DNA of 59,269 nt, from the NCBI GenBank assembly GCA_944389065.1, contig CALXKZ010000036.1:1-59269 (forward strand). The letters are read 5' to 3'. Shown piece by piece: positions 8,018 to 17,236 of the stretch (the stretch's first letter is position 1; each line of letters opens with the position of its first letter). Source of the DNA: an uncultured Spirochaetaceae bacterium. Its GTDB lineage: Bacteria > Spirochaetota > Spirochaetia > Sphaerochaetales > Sphaerochaetaceae. The notes under the pieces were generated by a model, which was not told the origin of the DNA, made no database searches, and saw only the letters and a list, made by a program, of their open reading frames with translations. A program made the position numbers and the translations under genes.

Positions 8018-8602
8018 TCACTCAACCATCTGAAGAACGAGCCCCCGGATGAGGAATCTGAGGGCTTTTTCCTTATCCTGAAGCCTGTCATAAGACAGGA
8101 GCAGATACATCAGAGCAGTGTACCCTGCAATGAACATGTTTATATCGTCCTCATCCTCTATTGCAAAGTATGAGAAAAGATCATGGATCATCCTTTCCAT
8201 TCTTCTACCGATATCCTTTTTCATATCACTGCCATACTTCCGGAGAACAACATCAAGCTCTGCATTATCCAGGAACCGATAGAGACCGCGCTCATAAAAA
8301 AGCATCAGAACCCACGTGAACACGTCCGTAAGCGATGTGACTATATGATTCTCATCAAGTTCCTCGAGAAGGGATGGATAGAGTTCATCGACATCATCCT
8401 GATAGGTCTTGATCATATCCAGGAAAAGCCCCTCCTTATGCGGATAGAAAAGATAGAACGTCCCCTTCGGGATATCCGCAAGATGGACAAGCTCATCAAC
8501 GGTTGTCCTTCGCACTCCATAGCGCATCAGGCACTCCCCTCCGGCTTTCATCAGCGACAAACGGATATTCTTTCTTTCTTCTTCTGTGTATTTCTTCGGC
8601 AT
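8018..8602 (-). CDS. TetR-family transcriptional regulator
   Basis: The 194-residue regulator has an N-terminal helix-turn-helix (about residues 8-55) with the TetR signature RRTTVDELVHLADIPKGTFYLFYPHKEGLF. The C-terminal ligand and dimer domain has no recognisable specificity. The start at 8602 has AGAGGAAAT just upstream. The promoter region holds a clear inverted repeat (8615-8638) flanking its own -10 box, which suggests autorepression. The divergent neighbour is the sugar ABC ATPase at 8760, about 120 bases from the operator. Control of that gene is possible but unproven. Confidence 0.88.
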   Translation of the reverse strand: MPKKYTEEERKNIRLSLMKAGGECLMRYGVRRTTVDELVHLADIPKGTFYLFYPHKEGLFLDMIKTYQDDVDELYPSLLEELDENHIVTSLTDVFTWVLMLFYERGLYRFLDNAELDVVLRKYGSDMKKDIGRRMERMIHDLFSYFAIEDEDDINMFIAGYTALMYLLLSYDRLQDKEKALRFLIRGLVLQMVE

Positions 8603-8614
8603 ATTTCCTCTTTT

Positions 8615-8638
8615 TGACTAAATCTGATTATATAGTCA
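8615..8638. promoter_or_regulatory. TetR operator over the -10 box of the regulator gene
   Basis: TGACTA and TAGTCA form a perfect 6-bp inverted repeat separated by 12 bases, with T-rich and A-rich flanks extending the symmetry. The minus-strand TATAAT (8627-8632) lies between the half sites, so binding would block the regulator's own promoter. Confidence 0.6.
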
Positions 8639-8759
8639 GCAAAAAGGCTTTTCCAGCTGTTTTCCACCGATTTTCATCAGTTTTCTGCAAAGATTTTCCT
8701 TTACCCACCGCATTCCATGCCCTAGCATTGAAGTATCGTTAAAACAAAGGAGCAATTGA

Positions 8760-9854
8760 ATGGCTGCAGTTGTACTCAAGAATATCTGCAAGATCTACGA
8801 TGGCGGTGTAAAGGCTGTAGATAACGTCAACATCGATATCGAAGATCAGGAATTCGTTGTTCTCGTAGGCCCTTCCGGATGCGGTAAGTCAACAACGCTC
8901 AGAATGGTAGCTGGCCTTGAGGATATCTCCTCAGGTGAGCTCTATATCGACGGAAAGCTCATGAACGACGTTCCTCCAAAGGACAGGGATATAGCAATGG
9001 TATTCCAGAACTATGCTCTCTATCCTCACATGACCGTATATGACAACATGGCATTCGGTCTTAAGATCAGGAAGTTCCCGAAGGATCAGATCGATCAGCG
9101 CGTTAAGGAAGCTGCGAAGATCCTCGACATCGAGTCCCTTCTCGACAGAAAGCCGAAGGCACTCTCCGGTGGCCAGAGACAGCGTGTTGCTGTAGGAAGA
9201 GCTATCGTCAGAAAGCCAAAGGTATTCCTCTTCGATGAGCCTCTCTCGAACCTCGATGCAAAGCTCAGAGTCCAGATGAGAGCTGAGATCTCAGGTCTTC
9301 ACAACAGACTCAAGGCAACAATGATCTACGTTACTCACGATCAGGTTGAGGCTCTTACAATGGCTGACAAGATCGTCGTCATGAAGCTTGGCGTCATCCA
9401 GCAGATCGGTGGACCAATGGAGCTCTACAATGAGCCAGACAACAAGTTTGTTGCTGGATTCATCGGTTCCCCACCCATGAACTTCCTTGTGACTACAATC
9501 AAGAAGGAAGGAGACAAGGTCTATGCAGATGAAGGCACATTCCGCCTTGAGGTAACTCCTGCACAGGCTAAGTTCCTCCAGCCTTATATCGGAAAGGATG
9601 TCACATTCGGTATCAGACCAGAGGATGTCGAGTTCTCACATACTCCTATCGACGGAAAGACAATCAATGGTCATGTATCTGTTGTTGAGCCTCTTGGTTC
9701 AGAGACTCAGGTATATGTATCCACATCCAAGGCAAAGGTTGTCGGAAAGATCGATCCGACCGTCATTCCTCAGCCGGATGAGAAGGTTGCGCTCATCGTC
9801 AACATGGAGAAGGCAAAGTTCTTCGACCTCGACACAGAGCTTACAATCCGCTAA
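8760..9854 (+). CDS. Sugar ABC importer ATPase, MsmX/UgpC type, unlinked
   Basis: The 364-residue MalK-family ATPase has Walker A GPSGCGKST, the signature LSGGQRQR, Walker B FLFDEPLSNLDAKLR and the H-loop YVTHDQVEALT. C-terminal TOBE/MalK regulatory domains include GFIGSPPMNFL and FGIRPEDVEF. AAAGGAG lies six bases before the ATG. It has no permease or binding protein beside it, and ends in a strong terminator. ATPases of this type commonly serve several CUT1 sugar importers. Two ATPase-less importers lie in this window (13024-18148 and 55403-58352), so it is a good candidate to energise both. Confidence 0.92.
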   Translation: MAAVVLKNICKIYDGGVKAVDNVNIDIEDQEFVVLVGPSGCGKSTTLRMVAGLEDISSGELYIDGKLMNDVPPKDRDIAMVFQNYALYPHMTVYDNMAFGLKIRKFPKDQIDQRVKEAAKILDIESLLDRKPKALSGGQRQRVAVGRAIVRKPKVFLFDEPLSNLDAKLRVQMRAEISGLHNRLKATMIYVTHDQVEALTMADKIVVMKLGVIQQIGGPMELYNEPDNKFVAGFIGSPPMNFLVTTIKKEGDKVYADEGTFRLEVTPAQAKFLQPYIGKDVTFGIRPEDVEFSHTPIDGKTINGHVSVVEPLGSETQVYVSTSKAKVVGKIDPTVIPQPDEKVALIVNMEKAKFFDLDTELTIR

Positions 9855-9872
9855 GGATCTGATCGAATCAGG

Positions 9873-9900
9873 ACTGCCGCAGGAATGCGGCAGTTTTTCT
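9873..9900 (+). terminator. Rho-independent terminator of the sugar ABC ATPase
   Basis: Stem ACTGCCGC (9873-9880) with GCGGCAGT (9887-9894), 6-base loop, followed by a run of five T. Confidence 0.9.
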
Positions 9901-9907
9901 ATTAACT

Positions 9908-9930
9908 AAATCCCTGGAACCCAGGGATTT
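9908..9930 (-). terminator. Probable terminator of the aspartokinase gene
   Basis: Ten-bp perfect stem (9908-9917 with 9921-9930) with a 3-base loop, 20 bases after the aspartokinase stop. The minus-strand tail is T-rich but interrupted (TTTAGTT), so efficiency is uncertain. Confidence 0.6.
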
Positions 9931-9949
9931 ATCAGCCATTATCTGATGA

Positions 9950-11248
9950 TCAACTGAAGAATCTGCTGTAAATTGCCTTTACAGCCTCATCCGCCTGATT
10001 CTCTCCTACTGCTATCAGCACTGTCGTATCTGAAGCACCGGAATTGATTGAAGAAGCTTCGATGCCTGCATCCTTCAGAGCCAGCACAGCCTCGGCAGCG
10101 GTGACTGCCTCATCCATACCATTTCCTGCAATGCCTACAATCGCATAGCCATGGTCAACCGTTATCATATCAAGTCCGAAATCCTTCAGAAGACGATCGC
10201 ACATTGCCTGGCATACGCTCTCTGAAGCCTGCTTTGTCTCGAAAAACCATACTATCGAATCGATGCCGAATAGGGAGAAGCATGGCCTGATGCCGAAGAT
10301 ATGCAGCATCGTCAGAAGCGAATGGCGCATACCTGACTTCTTGAACAGCATGAGCTTTCGAAGGCTTATGCGGGAAAGTCCTTTGCGGGCAGAGATACCG
10401 GAAACTCCTCTGGTCTCTGACTGGGGGAGGATCATCGTTCCCTGATCATCTGGCTTGTTCGTATTCCGCACATTGATCGGGATGCCGGTATGATAAATCG
10501 GCGCAATAGCTTCCTCGTGGAATACGGAAGCCCCAACATCGGAAAGCTCCCTTACTTCCTTATATGACATCGATGGAATCACGGAAGCATTCTCCACAAT
10601 CCTCGGATCAGCCCTGTAAATCCCGGAAACATCTGTCCAGTTCTCATAGAGATCAGCATTCAGCGCTCTTGCGATTATCGCGCCTGTGATATCAGATCCG
10701 CCGCGGGAGAATGTCTTCAGCATACCCTGCTCCGTCTCCCCATAGAATCCGGGGATGACATAGCGCTTTCCACTCTCAATCCTTTCAGCAAGCTTCTGAT
10801 ATGTAGCTTCATTGACTGTAGAATCGGAATTGATGACTATCACGTCAGAAGCATCAATCATCTCCCAGCCAAGGTACTTTGCCATGATATAAGCAGAAAG
10901 GAATTCTCCTCTGGATGCTGCATAATCAGCACCATGGCCTGCATCTATCGATACCCTTATATCATCAAGCATCTCTGAAAGCTCTTTCCCATCAAGTCTG
11001 AGCTCTGTCGCTATGCTGCTGAAGCGTTTTACGATCTCATTGAACACAGGACGGCAGGACTGCCCCTTCTGGACAAGCGAATTGCATCTGTAAAGAAGAT
11101 CGGTGACCTTCTCATCATCCTTGCTTCTCTTTCCAGGAGCCGAGACTACCACTGCGATCCTCTCAGGGTTGCTATCCAGAATCGCCTTGACCTTCTTCAT
11201 CTGGGAAGCATCAGCAAGACTGCTTCCTCCGAATTTGCATACTATCAT
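9950..11248 (-). CDS. lysC: Aspartate kinase
   Basis: Phosphorylates aspartate, the first step toward lysine/diaminopimelate, threonine and methionine. The kinase domain (about 1-285) begins with VCKFGGSSLAD and has the family motifs SRGEFLSAYIMA, FSRGGSDITGA and NWTDVSGIYRADPRIV. The C-terminal part (about 290-432) has two ACT-type regions for feedback regulation, including VGIAGNGMDEAV and SSINSGASDTTVLIAV. The 432-residue length is normal for a monofunctional enzyme; no homoserine dehydrogenase is fused. GGAGG precedes the ATG. The gene stands alone, divergent from the MATE exporter. The short 105-base gap shows no lysine riboswitch. The isoform (lysC versus thrA-like) is a guess. Confidence 0.9.
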   Translation of the reverse strand: MIVCKFGGSSLADASQMKKVKAILDSNPERIAVVVSAPGKRSKDDEKVTDLLYRCNSLVQKGQSCRPVFNEIVKRFSSIATELRLDGKELSEMLDDIRVSIDAGHGADYAASRGEFLSAYIMAKYLGWEMIDASDVIVINSDSTVNEATYQKLAERIESGKRYVIPGFYGETEQGMLKTFSRGGSDITGAIIARALNADLYENWTDVSGIYRADPRIVENASVIPSMSYKEVRELSDVGASVFHEEAIAPIYHTGIPINVRNTNKPDDQGTMILPQSETRGVSGISARKGLSRISLRKLMLFKKSGMRHSLLTMLHIFGIRPCFSLFGIDSIVWFFETKQASESVCQAMCDRLLKDFGLDMITVDHGYAIVGIAGNGMDEAVTAAEAVLALKDAGIEASSINSGASDTTVLIAVGENQADEAVKAIYSRFFS

Positions 11249-11353
11249 CTGTAAGGCCTCCGGGCTGATTTTATTTAGAATCAGCGCCGATATTCAAGTA
11301 CAGCAAAATGAAACGTTGTTGCAATTAATTTTTCTTTTAAATATAAAGGAGCT

Positions 11354-12712
11354 ATGGATAAAGAAATCAAGCAGAACATTATGGGATATGAACCTATCGG
11401 GAAGCTTATTATGAAAATATCGCTTCCGCTGATGCTCTCAATGCTGGTACAGGCTCTATACAATGTCGTAGACAGCATATTCGTATCACGGGTCTCGGAA
11501 CTTGCTCTGACAGCGGTCTCCCTGGCGTTCCCTCTTCAGAATCTCATGATAGCATTCAGCGTCGGTACAGCAGTAGGCGTCAATTCCTATCTGGCAAGAA
11601 AACTTGGGGAAGGAAATACTGCCGAGGCGGAGAAAGTCGCTGATACAGGAATCTTCCTTGCTGTCGCCACATGGTTTCTTTTTGCCATGTTCGGTATATT
11701 CGGAACACGTCCGTTTCTTTCCATGTATACCGATGATCCTCTGCTTCTGGAAATGTCCGCACAATACAGCTGGATCTGCCTTGTATTCTCATTCGGCATA
11801 TTCATTGACATAACAGCAGAGCGCATCATGCAGGCCACAGGGGATTCAATCCATCCTATGATCACTCAGACAGCAGGTGCTATAACGAATATCATTCTGG
11901 ATCCGGTGTTCATCTTTGCATTCAATATGGGTGTGGCAGGAGCGGCAATCGCAACGGTAATCGGCCAGATCGTATCCATGGTGCTTGCCCTGTACTTCGT
12001 CCAGAAGAACAAATATGTGTCTCTCCATCTCTCCAGGAACTTCCGTCCTTCCTTTAGGGTGATAAAGGAAATCTACGCCGTCGGTGTTCCTACGATAATA
12101 ATGAACAGTGTCGGAACGATAATGGTCAGTACCCTGAACTCAATCCTGATTGCATTCAGCACGACTGCTGTATCTGTATTCGGAGTATACTTCAAGCTTC
12201 AGTCATTCGTATTCATGCCTGTATTCGGCCTCCAGAGCGGTATGATACCTATAATCGCATACAACTATGGTGCAAGGAACAAGAAGAGAATGACAAGAAC
12301 GGTGAAGATAGGAGGTCTAATCGCACTCTGCATAATGGTCGTCGGTTTCGCAATATTCCAGATTCTTCCGGATGTCCTGCTCTCCTTCTTCGCTGCATCC
12401 CAGGAGATGCTTGAGATAGGAAGACCTGCGCTTCGCATCATCTCGATCTGCTTCATTCCTGCAGCTGTCTCCATAAGCCTCACGTCGGCATTCCAGGCAA
12501 CTGGTGTAGGATATGCATCGATGATCGTTTCGATTGTAAGACAGCTTGCGATCCTTCTCCCGGTATCGAAGCTTCTTTCAATGACAGGAGTGCTGAACAA
12601 TGTCTGGTTTGCATTCACGATAGCAGAAGCTGTAGGCCTTACCCTTTCCATCCTGTTCTATATCCATATATACAGGACAAAGATAAAACCTTTGGAGAAT
12701 GCCGCTGCATGA
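11354..12712 (+). CDS. MATE-family multidrug/Na+ antiporter (MepA/DinF-like)
   Basis: The 452-residue protein has about 12 hydrophobic helices and duplicated MATE halves. It exports cationic drugs or metabolites in exchange for Na+ or H+. Characteristic pieces are ISLPLMLSMLVQALYNVVDSIFVS at the N-terminus (TM1), GVNSYLARKLGEGN, and GLQSGMIPIIAYNYGARN in the second half. The start has AAAGGAG five bases upstream. It is monocistronic and diverges from aspartokinase. The substrate cannot be inferred. Confidence 0.9.
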   Translation: MDKEIKQNIMGYEPIGKLIMKISLPLMLSMLVQALYNVVDSIFVSRVSELALTAVSLAFPLQNLMIAFSVGTAVGVNSYLARKLGEGNTAEAEKVADTGIFLAVATWFLFAMFGIFGTRPFLSMYTDDPLLLEMSAQYSWICLVFSFGIFIDITAERIMQATGDSIHPMITQTAGAITNIILDPVFIFAFNMGVAGAAIATVIGQIVSMVLALYFVQKNKYVSLHLSRNFRPSFRVIKEIYAVGVPTIIMNSVGTIMVSTLNSILIAFSTTAVSVFGVYFKLQSFVFMPVFGLQSGMIPIIAYNYGARNKKRMTRTVKIGGLIALCIMVVGFAIFQILPDVLLSFFAASQEMLEIGRPALRIISICFIPAAVSISLTSAFQATGVGYASMIVSIVRQLAILLPVSKLLSMTGVLNNVWFAFTIAEAVGLTLSILFYIHIYRTKIKPLENAAA

Positions 12713-12719
12713 TAAGAAT

Positions 12720-12739
12720 GGGGCTGTGCAAACAGCCCT
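12720..12739 (+). terminator. Weak hairpin after the MATE gene
   Basis: GGGCTG (12721-12726) and CAGCCC (12733-12738) form a 6-bp stem with a 6-base loop directly after the stop. The tail TATAATATT is not a T-tract, so termination may be weak. Confidence 0.45.
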
Positions 12740-12981
12740 ATAATATTGCTCCTCCCTGAATTCCCATTGCATATCAGCAATTAATCTGAAATCATTTCAT
12801 TATCTGCTTTTTCACATGATATTCCTTCTTACCTTGAGAGTGCTCTCCAAGTAATCAGGTTCTTCACGGAAGGATGAAGGATGAGGCATGAAAGATAGGG
12901 ATTGCCAAGAAGAGCATGTGAGTTCTGGAGTTTTTCATATCAGAACACATGAAACTGCATAGCTGCACATAGATAGCATAA
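12740..12981. other. Intergenic stretch without a recognisable gene
   Basis: Between the MATE gene hairpin and the terminator of the xylosidase operon I see no credible reading frame. The only structure is an inverted repeat, ATGTG-AG-TTCTG (12916-12927) against CAGAACACAT (12941-12950), a 10-bp stem with a 2-base bulge. It might be a small-RNA or protein-binding site, but nothing supports a specific role. Confidence 0.5.
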
Positions 12982-13009
12982 GACCGCCGCATTCTGTTCT
13001 GCGACGGTC
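12982..13009 (-). terminator. Terminator of the xylosidase operon
   Basis: On the minus strand GACCGTCGCA and TGCGGCGGTC form a 10-bp stem with one G-U pair and an 8-base loop, followed by TTATGC. It lies 15 bases after the binding-protein stop. Confidence 0.7.
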
Positions 13010-13023
13010 CCACAATACGTTAT

Positions 13024-14346
13024 TTAATTGATATTCCTGTTAGCATTATATTCAGCCATTGCCGCCTGAATCTCTGCCTGGGCCTCCTGAGGAGTCTTCG
13101 TCAAACCAAAGACCTCCTGGTTGACATCCAGGAATACCTGGGCTACTGCAGGCGGAAGATACTGATCATACCAAAGCTGAATAACTGGAGCATCCAAAGT
13201 CACTCTTGCTATTTTCTGAAGAAGTGGATCCGTCAGCATTTTATCAACATCTTTTATCGGTGGGATCCTGCTGAGGGAAAGGCCGAGATCAATGGTCTCC
13301 TGAGACAAATGTGCTTCGACAAGAGCCCATGCAGCCTCAAGTTTATCCCCTGTAACAGATGCATTTATTGTCAGGAACTGATCTCCAACTGTTCCAGCCT
13401 GGATCTTTGGATCAATACCTGTTCCTTCAATCTCAGGGAACGGGAACCAGCCTATCTTTGACTCATAGAACTCCTCACTGTCAGCCTTGAATGTACCAGC
13501 ATACCAGGATCCACCCAGCAGCATTCCAGCAGCTTCCTGATAAATCAGCTGCTTAGCCTGCCCATTATCCTCACTGAGAGAATTGACTCCTTCAGGGAAG
13601 TATCCCTTCCTAATCCAATCCTGGATTATCTCACCAGCCTTGATGAAAGATTCATCCTCAAATGAACCGGTACCGTTTACAGCATTTGTAAATGGTTCAA
13701 CTCCTCCGAACCTGATAGCGAGACAGATATAATGCATCAGACCTGGCCATTTTTCTCTATTTCCAAGTGCAAATGGTATTATTCCATTAGCTTTCAGCGT
13801 ATCACAGATATTCTCAAGATCTGTAAGTGTCTTTGGCTCTTCCAGTCCATACTTTGCGAAAATATCCTTATTATAGAATATTCCAGCAATAGAAAGATTA
13901 TTATACGGAATGGCATATATATGATCATTATATGTTGCCTGTGCTATTCCCGCAGGAGCCACTATCTCACTGATTGGTGAATTTGCAAACAAATCATCAA
14001 GAGGCTGAGCAAAACCTGAATCTACATATTCAAACAGCGGTCCGCCTGACCAGTTCGAATATACGTCTGGAGCCTGTCCTGAACTCATTGCAATAACCAG
14101 CTTTTCCTTATATTTATTACTTACAGTAGCAACATTCTCAATCTTATAACCATTAACTGGGGCTTCGTTATACTGTCTTATAGCACTCTCAACAACATCC
14201 TTGGTTGGACTAGATGTCTCCTTATTCCAATAGACGACTGTACCTCCAGCCTCTGTCCCATCTGATGATGTTTCTGCAGATCCTCCGGAAAAAAGCATTG
14301 TCGTAGTTACAAGAATCAACATCAGCAATGTAAGAACCTTTTTCAT
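13024..14346 (-). CDS. Sugar ABC importer binding protein (CUT1 family)
   Basis: The 440-residue family 1 solute-binding protein probably captures xylo-oligosaccharides, given the GH120 xylosidase next to it. The signal peptide (about 1-23) ends LFSGGSAE, with GG instead of a lipobox cysteine. The mature part begins GGTVVYWNKE and has the family features SGQAPDVYSNW, YAIPYNNLSIAGIFYNKDIF and AAGMLLGGSWYAGTF. I choose 14346 because AAAAGGAGAGAG lies seven bases upstream of that ATG; the frame extends nine codons further without better support. It is the last gene of a four-gene minus-strand operon without an ATPase. Confidence 0.88.
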   Translation of the reverse strand: MKKVLTLLMLILVTTTMLFSGGSAETSSDGTEAGGTVVYWNKETSSPTKDVVESAIRQYNEAPVNGYKIENVATVSNKYKEKLVIAMSSGQAPDVYSNWSGGPLFEYVDSGFAQPLDDLFANSPISEIVAPAGIAQATYNDHIYAIPYNNLSIAGIFYNKDIFAKYGLEEPKTLTDLENICDTLKANGIIPFALGNREKWPGLMHYICLAIRFGGVEPFTNAVNGTGSFEDESFIKAGEIIQDWIRKGYFPEGVNSLSEDNGQAKQLIYQEAAGMLLGGSWYAGTFKADSEEFYESKIGWFPFPEIEGTGIDPKIQAGTVGDQFLTINASVTGDKLEAAWALVEAHLSQETIDLGLSLSRIPPIKDVDKMLTDPLLQKIARVTLDAPVIQLWYDQYLPPAVAQVFLDVNQEVFGLTKTPQEAQAEIQAAMAEYNANRNIN

Positions 14347-14424
14347 ATCTCTCTCCTTTTTATTTTTATCCATATCAGCTAATAGCGGACTGGATATTTC
14401 CTTTTGATAATGAGAACTGCTGCA

Positions 14425-16362
14425 CTAGCCCCATATTTTTATCCTGTTATGTCCCTTGACAAGCGATGCGAAAGGTCCTATTGGACTTGATTCCGATCTT
14501 TGATTTCCATTGATATCCCAATCAAAAATAATCTCATCGCCAGAAGGTGTATCGAATCTGCATTCTGTAATACGAGGCGGCTCAAAACTCCAGGAGCGTA
14601 TGATATCTGTCTGCTTGGATATCAATTGCTCATTGGCATCAAATTCTATATAAAGCTGATTACCCTCACTGATAAATCTGACATCAGGGTTGAAGTCTGA
14701 TACAAACGGATCAGTCTCCTTATCATAATTCTTAGCTCCATTGAAATAACCATTATTCCCAATATACACAGGATCTTTCAGCGTCAGATACATATTGTGA
14801 TCACCGTTTCCTGTTGCTACTACAATCTTCTTATACTCCTCCATCGATGAGGGGCATCCATTGTAGTCAATTGTTCCGGACTTACAATTCGGATGATATT
14901 TAGGAGCTCCACCAATATATATATTCTGATAGATCCTATCATCCCCACTATAAACAAATGATGTTCCAGCAACCTTTGTTGAATGAGCAAAATGATATGG
15001 AGTAGATCTGTTAAGAACAGCTTCCCTCTTCATTGTTCCACACATAAGGTTGTTGATGATTGCACCACCCTGTGAGAAATTATCAAAATTGTACTCAGAT
15101 CCAAATATATTGTTATCAAGAATATATGGTCCATGTGATACTTCAATATATATGTCGCGATCATTATCCAGGAAGACATTCCTTGATACACGGGTACCTT
15201 GTGTCTGCCAATCAAGCCAGATGCCTAATATTGAGTCATGGATAAAATTATTCCTGATCTGAACATCCAATGCAGCATGGAGCTTTATGCCAGCTATCTC
15301 TGCACCGATAAATTCATGCATGATACCAGTATTCCAGATCTCATTCCCATATATCTCACTGAAAACACATCCTAAATGCCCTACTATACCGTTCTGCCCA
15401 TTGTCATGAATACGGTTATTCCGGATGATATGCCCTCCGATTTTCTCTTTGGACCATCCGTTTTCAAGAGCGCGGAATACAACTTCCATCTGATAATGAT
15501 AGCCAGGCTTCCTATGATATTTTGTGCACTCATTATCCCCTGTGGAAACTTCCTTTCCGATACTTACTGCAGAACATTTTGAATCATGGATATCACAGTT
15601 CTCAATAATCCAGCCTTTTGCCCAATGCGGTCCGATAATACCAGGCTGATCACCCGTAGGAGGTGCCCAGTATGTAGCAGCCTGAGCCAGCTCAAAACCG
15701 TCAACCGTTATATAATTGATTCCTGTGCGCGTAGGGAAGAAAACTGATGGGCGCACATTGATCTCAACCAATTCAGCATTAGGATCAAATCCCTGGAAAT
15801 TTGCCCATACCGTTGTCTTATAATCCTCAACAACTGCAAACCATGTATAAATGGTGGAATCTATATCACGGATTCTCTCCTCCCTCTTTGTTATAGGAGG
15901 ATTGAATGTCCATGTTCTCAATGATGGCTTTCGGACCTCATCAATAGATGGAGCTTCATATAGAGCCTTTCCATTCAGATAAACAGCCGCTGTATGTACC
16001 TCATAAGCTGATGGGAAAACGAGCCAGTCACCTTTCAATACAGTGGCAAAAGGATTTCCATCCACGAATATATCATTCGGTATCTCAGCCTTCCAGACGC
16101 TACCCCCGTCATTGATCCAACTGCTGATGCGTTCTGAACCCTTGATAACAACATGTTCACCGTTAGCGGACTTATATGTAATACGGTGCAAAGGCAATCC
16201 GCTATTCATTGGTTTTACCCATTCACGATATACACCTTCGTGAACGATGACGGTATCCCCGAAATCAGCTATTGCCGCTGCCTTTGAAATTGTTTTAAAT
16301 GGCCTTTCCTCTGTACCGGGATTGAAGTCAGATCCGGTTTTTGACACATGATAAGTAAACAT
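14425..16362 (-). CDS. GH120 beta-xylosidase (right-handed beta-helix)
   Basis: The 645-residue cytoplasmic glycoside hydrolase resembles the GH120 beta-xylosidase of Thermoanaerobacterium (XylC), which cleaves xylose from xylo-oligosaccharides. The N-terminus YHVSKTGSDFNPGT and HEGVYREWVKP match the family, as do TYWAPPTGDQPG and HLGCVFSEIYGNEIW. The expected catalytic pair is present: nucleophile D384 in GIWLDWQTQGTR and acid/base E407 in IYIEVSHGPY, 23 residues apart as in the characterised enzyme (D382/E405, recalled from the literature). The beta-helix repeats carry RNN/NNxIHD turns. There is no signal peptide, so imported oligomers would be cut inside the cell. The start at 16362 has GGAGGAG just upstream. 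It lies between the permease and binding-protein genes of the same operon. Confidence 0.88.
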   Translation of the reverse strand: MFTYHVSKTGSDFNPGTEERPFKTISKAAAIADFGDTVIVHEGVYREWVKPMNSGLPLHRITYKSANGEHVVIKGSERISSWINDGGSVWKAEIPNDIFVDGNPFATVLKGDWLVFPSAYEVHTAAVYLNGKALYEAPSIDEVRKPSLRTWTFNPPITKREERIRDIDSTIYTWFAVVEDYKTTVWANFQGFDPNAELVEINVRPSVFFPTRTGINYITVDGFELAQAATYWAPPTGDQPGIIGPHWAKGWIIENCDIHDSKCSAVSIGKEVSTGDNECTKYHRKPGYHYQMEVVFRALENGWSKEKIGGHIIRNNRIHDNGQNGIVGHLGCVFSEIYGNEIWNTGIMHEFIGAEIAGIKLHAALDVQIRNNFIHDSILGIWLDWQTQGTRVSRNVFLDNDRDIYIEVSHGPYILDNNIFGSEYNFDNFSQGGAIINNLMCGTMKREAVLNRSTPYHFAHSTKVAGTSFVYSGDDRIYQNIYIGGAPKYHPNCKSGTIDYNGCPSSMEEYKKIVVATGNGDHNMYLTLKDPVYIGNNGYFNGAKNYDKETDPFVSDFNPDVRFISEGNQLYIEFDANEQLISKQTDIIRSWSFEPPRITECRFDTPSGDEIIFDWDINGNQRSESSPIGPFASLVKGHNRIKIWG

Positions 16363-16382
16363 TTTCTCCTCCAATTTTGTGC

Positions 16383-17234
16383 TTATCCTTTGACAGCTCC
16401 TGCAGTCATACCCTTTACAAGCTTATCCTGAAGGAAAATGAACAAAACAAGCATTGGGAGCAACGACAATACAAGAACAGCCATAATCAGGGGTGTATTC
16501 ATAGTGTATTCACCTTGATATTCCCATATTGCTAAAGGAAGTGTCCGGCTCGATACTGATTGGGTCAGGGTATATGCGAAAGAGAACTCATTCCACATAT
16601 TCACACCATTGTATATCGCAATAGTCGATAATCCTGGCTGAGATAATGGAAGTATAATAGAGAAGAACATCCTGATTTTACCGCAGCCATCTATTTCAGC
16701 AGATTCCTCAATTTCCCTTGGTATGCTTCTTTTCATGAAAGCTGTAAGCATAAAGACTGAAATCGGTGTTGCAAAAGCAACATATGGTCCAATCAGTCCC
16801 CAGATAGAATCATACAAACCAGTAGTCTGAGACATCCTGAATATAGGTATGAGAGTTATATGAACAGGAATGGACATGCATGCCACTATTGCACTATATA
16901 TAGGAGCTGCGAACCTGAATCTGAAGCGTGCTAGTGGGTATGCAGCACAGGCTGAGATAAATAGCAATATTGCTAATGAACATATAAGAACAGTGACACT
17001 ATTAAGAAAGAATCCAACAAAATTGCCACTCAATATCTCTTTATAATTAGAGAAATCCAATTTATCCGGTAGTTCAAAAACTCCTTTCGTAAGCATTTCA
17101 AACTGCCCCTTGAAAGAGTTCAGTACCATAAAGAAAAACGGCAGGATCGATATAGTCAAATAAGCAAGCGCAAGAATGAATGCTATCGTCCAGCATATAC
17201 GGCTTTTACATCTGGTCTTTGCTGTTTCAATCAT
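16383..17234 (-). CDS. Sugar ABC importer permease, MalG type
   Basis: Second membrane subunit of the xylosidase-linked importer, about 283 residues and six hydrophobic segments. The EAA loop EIEESAEIDGCGKIRMFFSIILPLSQPG binds the ATPase. Family-typical features include ILPFFFMVLNSFKGQFE in the first helix and WNEFSFAYTL. AGGAGG lies seven bases before the ATG at 17234; two in-frame codons upstream (TTG at 17240) are less likely. It follows the MalF-type gene with a 2-base gap, so the two are coupled. Confidence 0.88.
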   Translation of the reverse strand: MIETAKTRCKSRICWTIAFILALAYLTISILPFFFMVLNSFKGQFEMLTKGVFELPDKLDFSNYKEILSGNFVGFFLNSVTVLICSLAILLFISACAAYPLARFRFRFAAPIYSAIVACMSIPVHITLIPIFRMSQTTGLYDSIWGLIGPYVAFATPISVFMLTAFMKRSIPREIEESAEIDGCGKIRMFFSIILPLSQPGLSTIAIYNGVNMWNEFSFAYTLTQSVSSRTLPLAIWEYQGEYTMNTPLIMAVLVLSLLPMLVLFIFLQDKLVKGMTAGAVKG

Positions 17235-17236
17235 TC

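Noticed and set aside
8017..8018. Stop codons of two convergent genes abutting with no gap
   Set aside because: Compact convergent ends also occur at 21790, 26450 and 35780; this is dense packing, not a specific signal.
11249..11353. Lysine riboswitch before aspartokinase
   Set aside because: The divergent gap is only about 105 bases and shows no elongated multi-helix fold or terminator typical of that riboswitch.
12916..12950. Terminator or small RNA in the 12740-12981 gap
   Set aside because: The bulged 10-bp inverted repeat has no T-tract and no promoter that I can identify.
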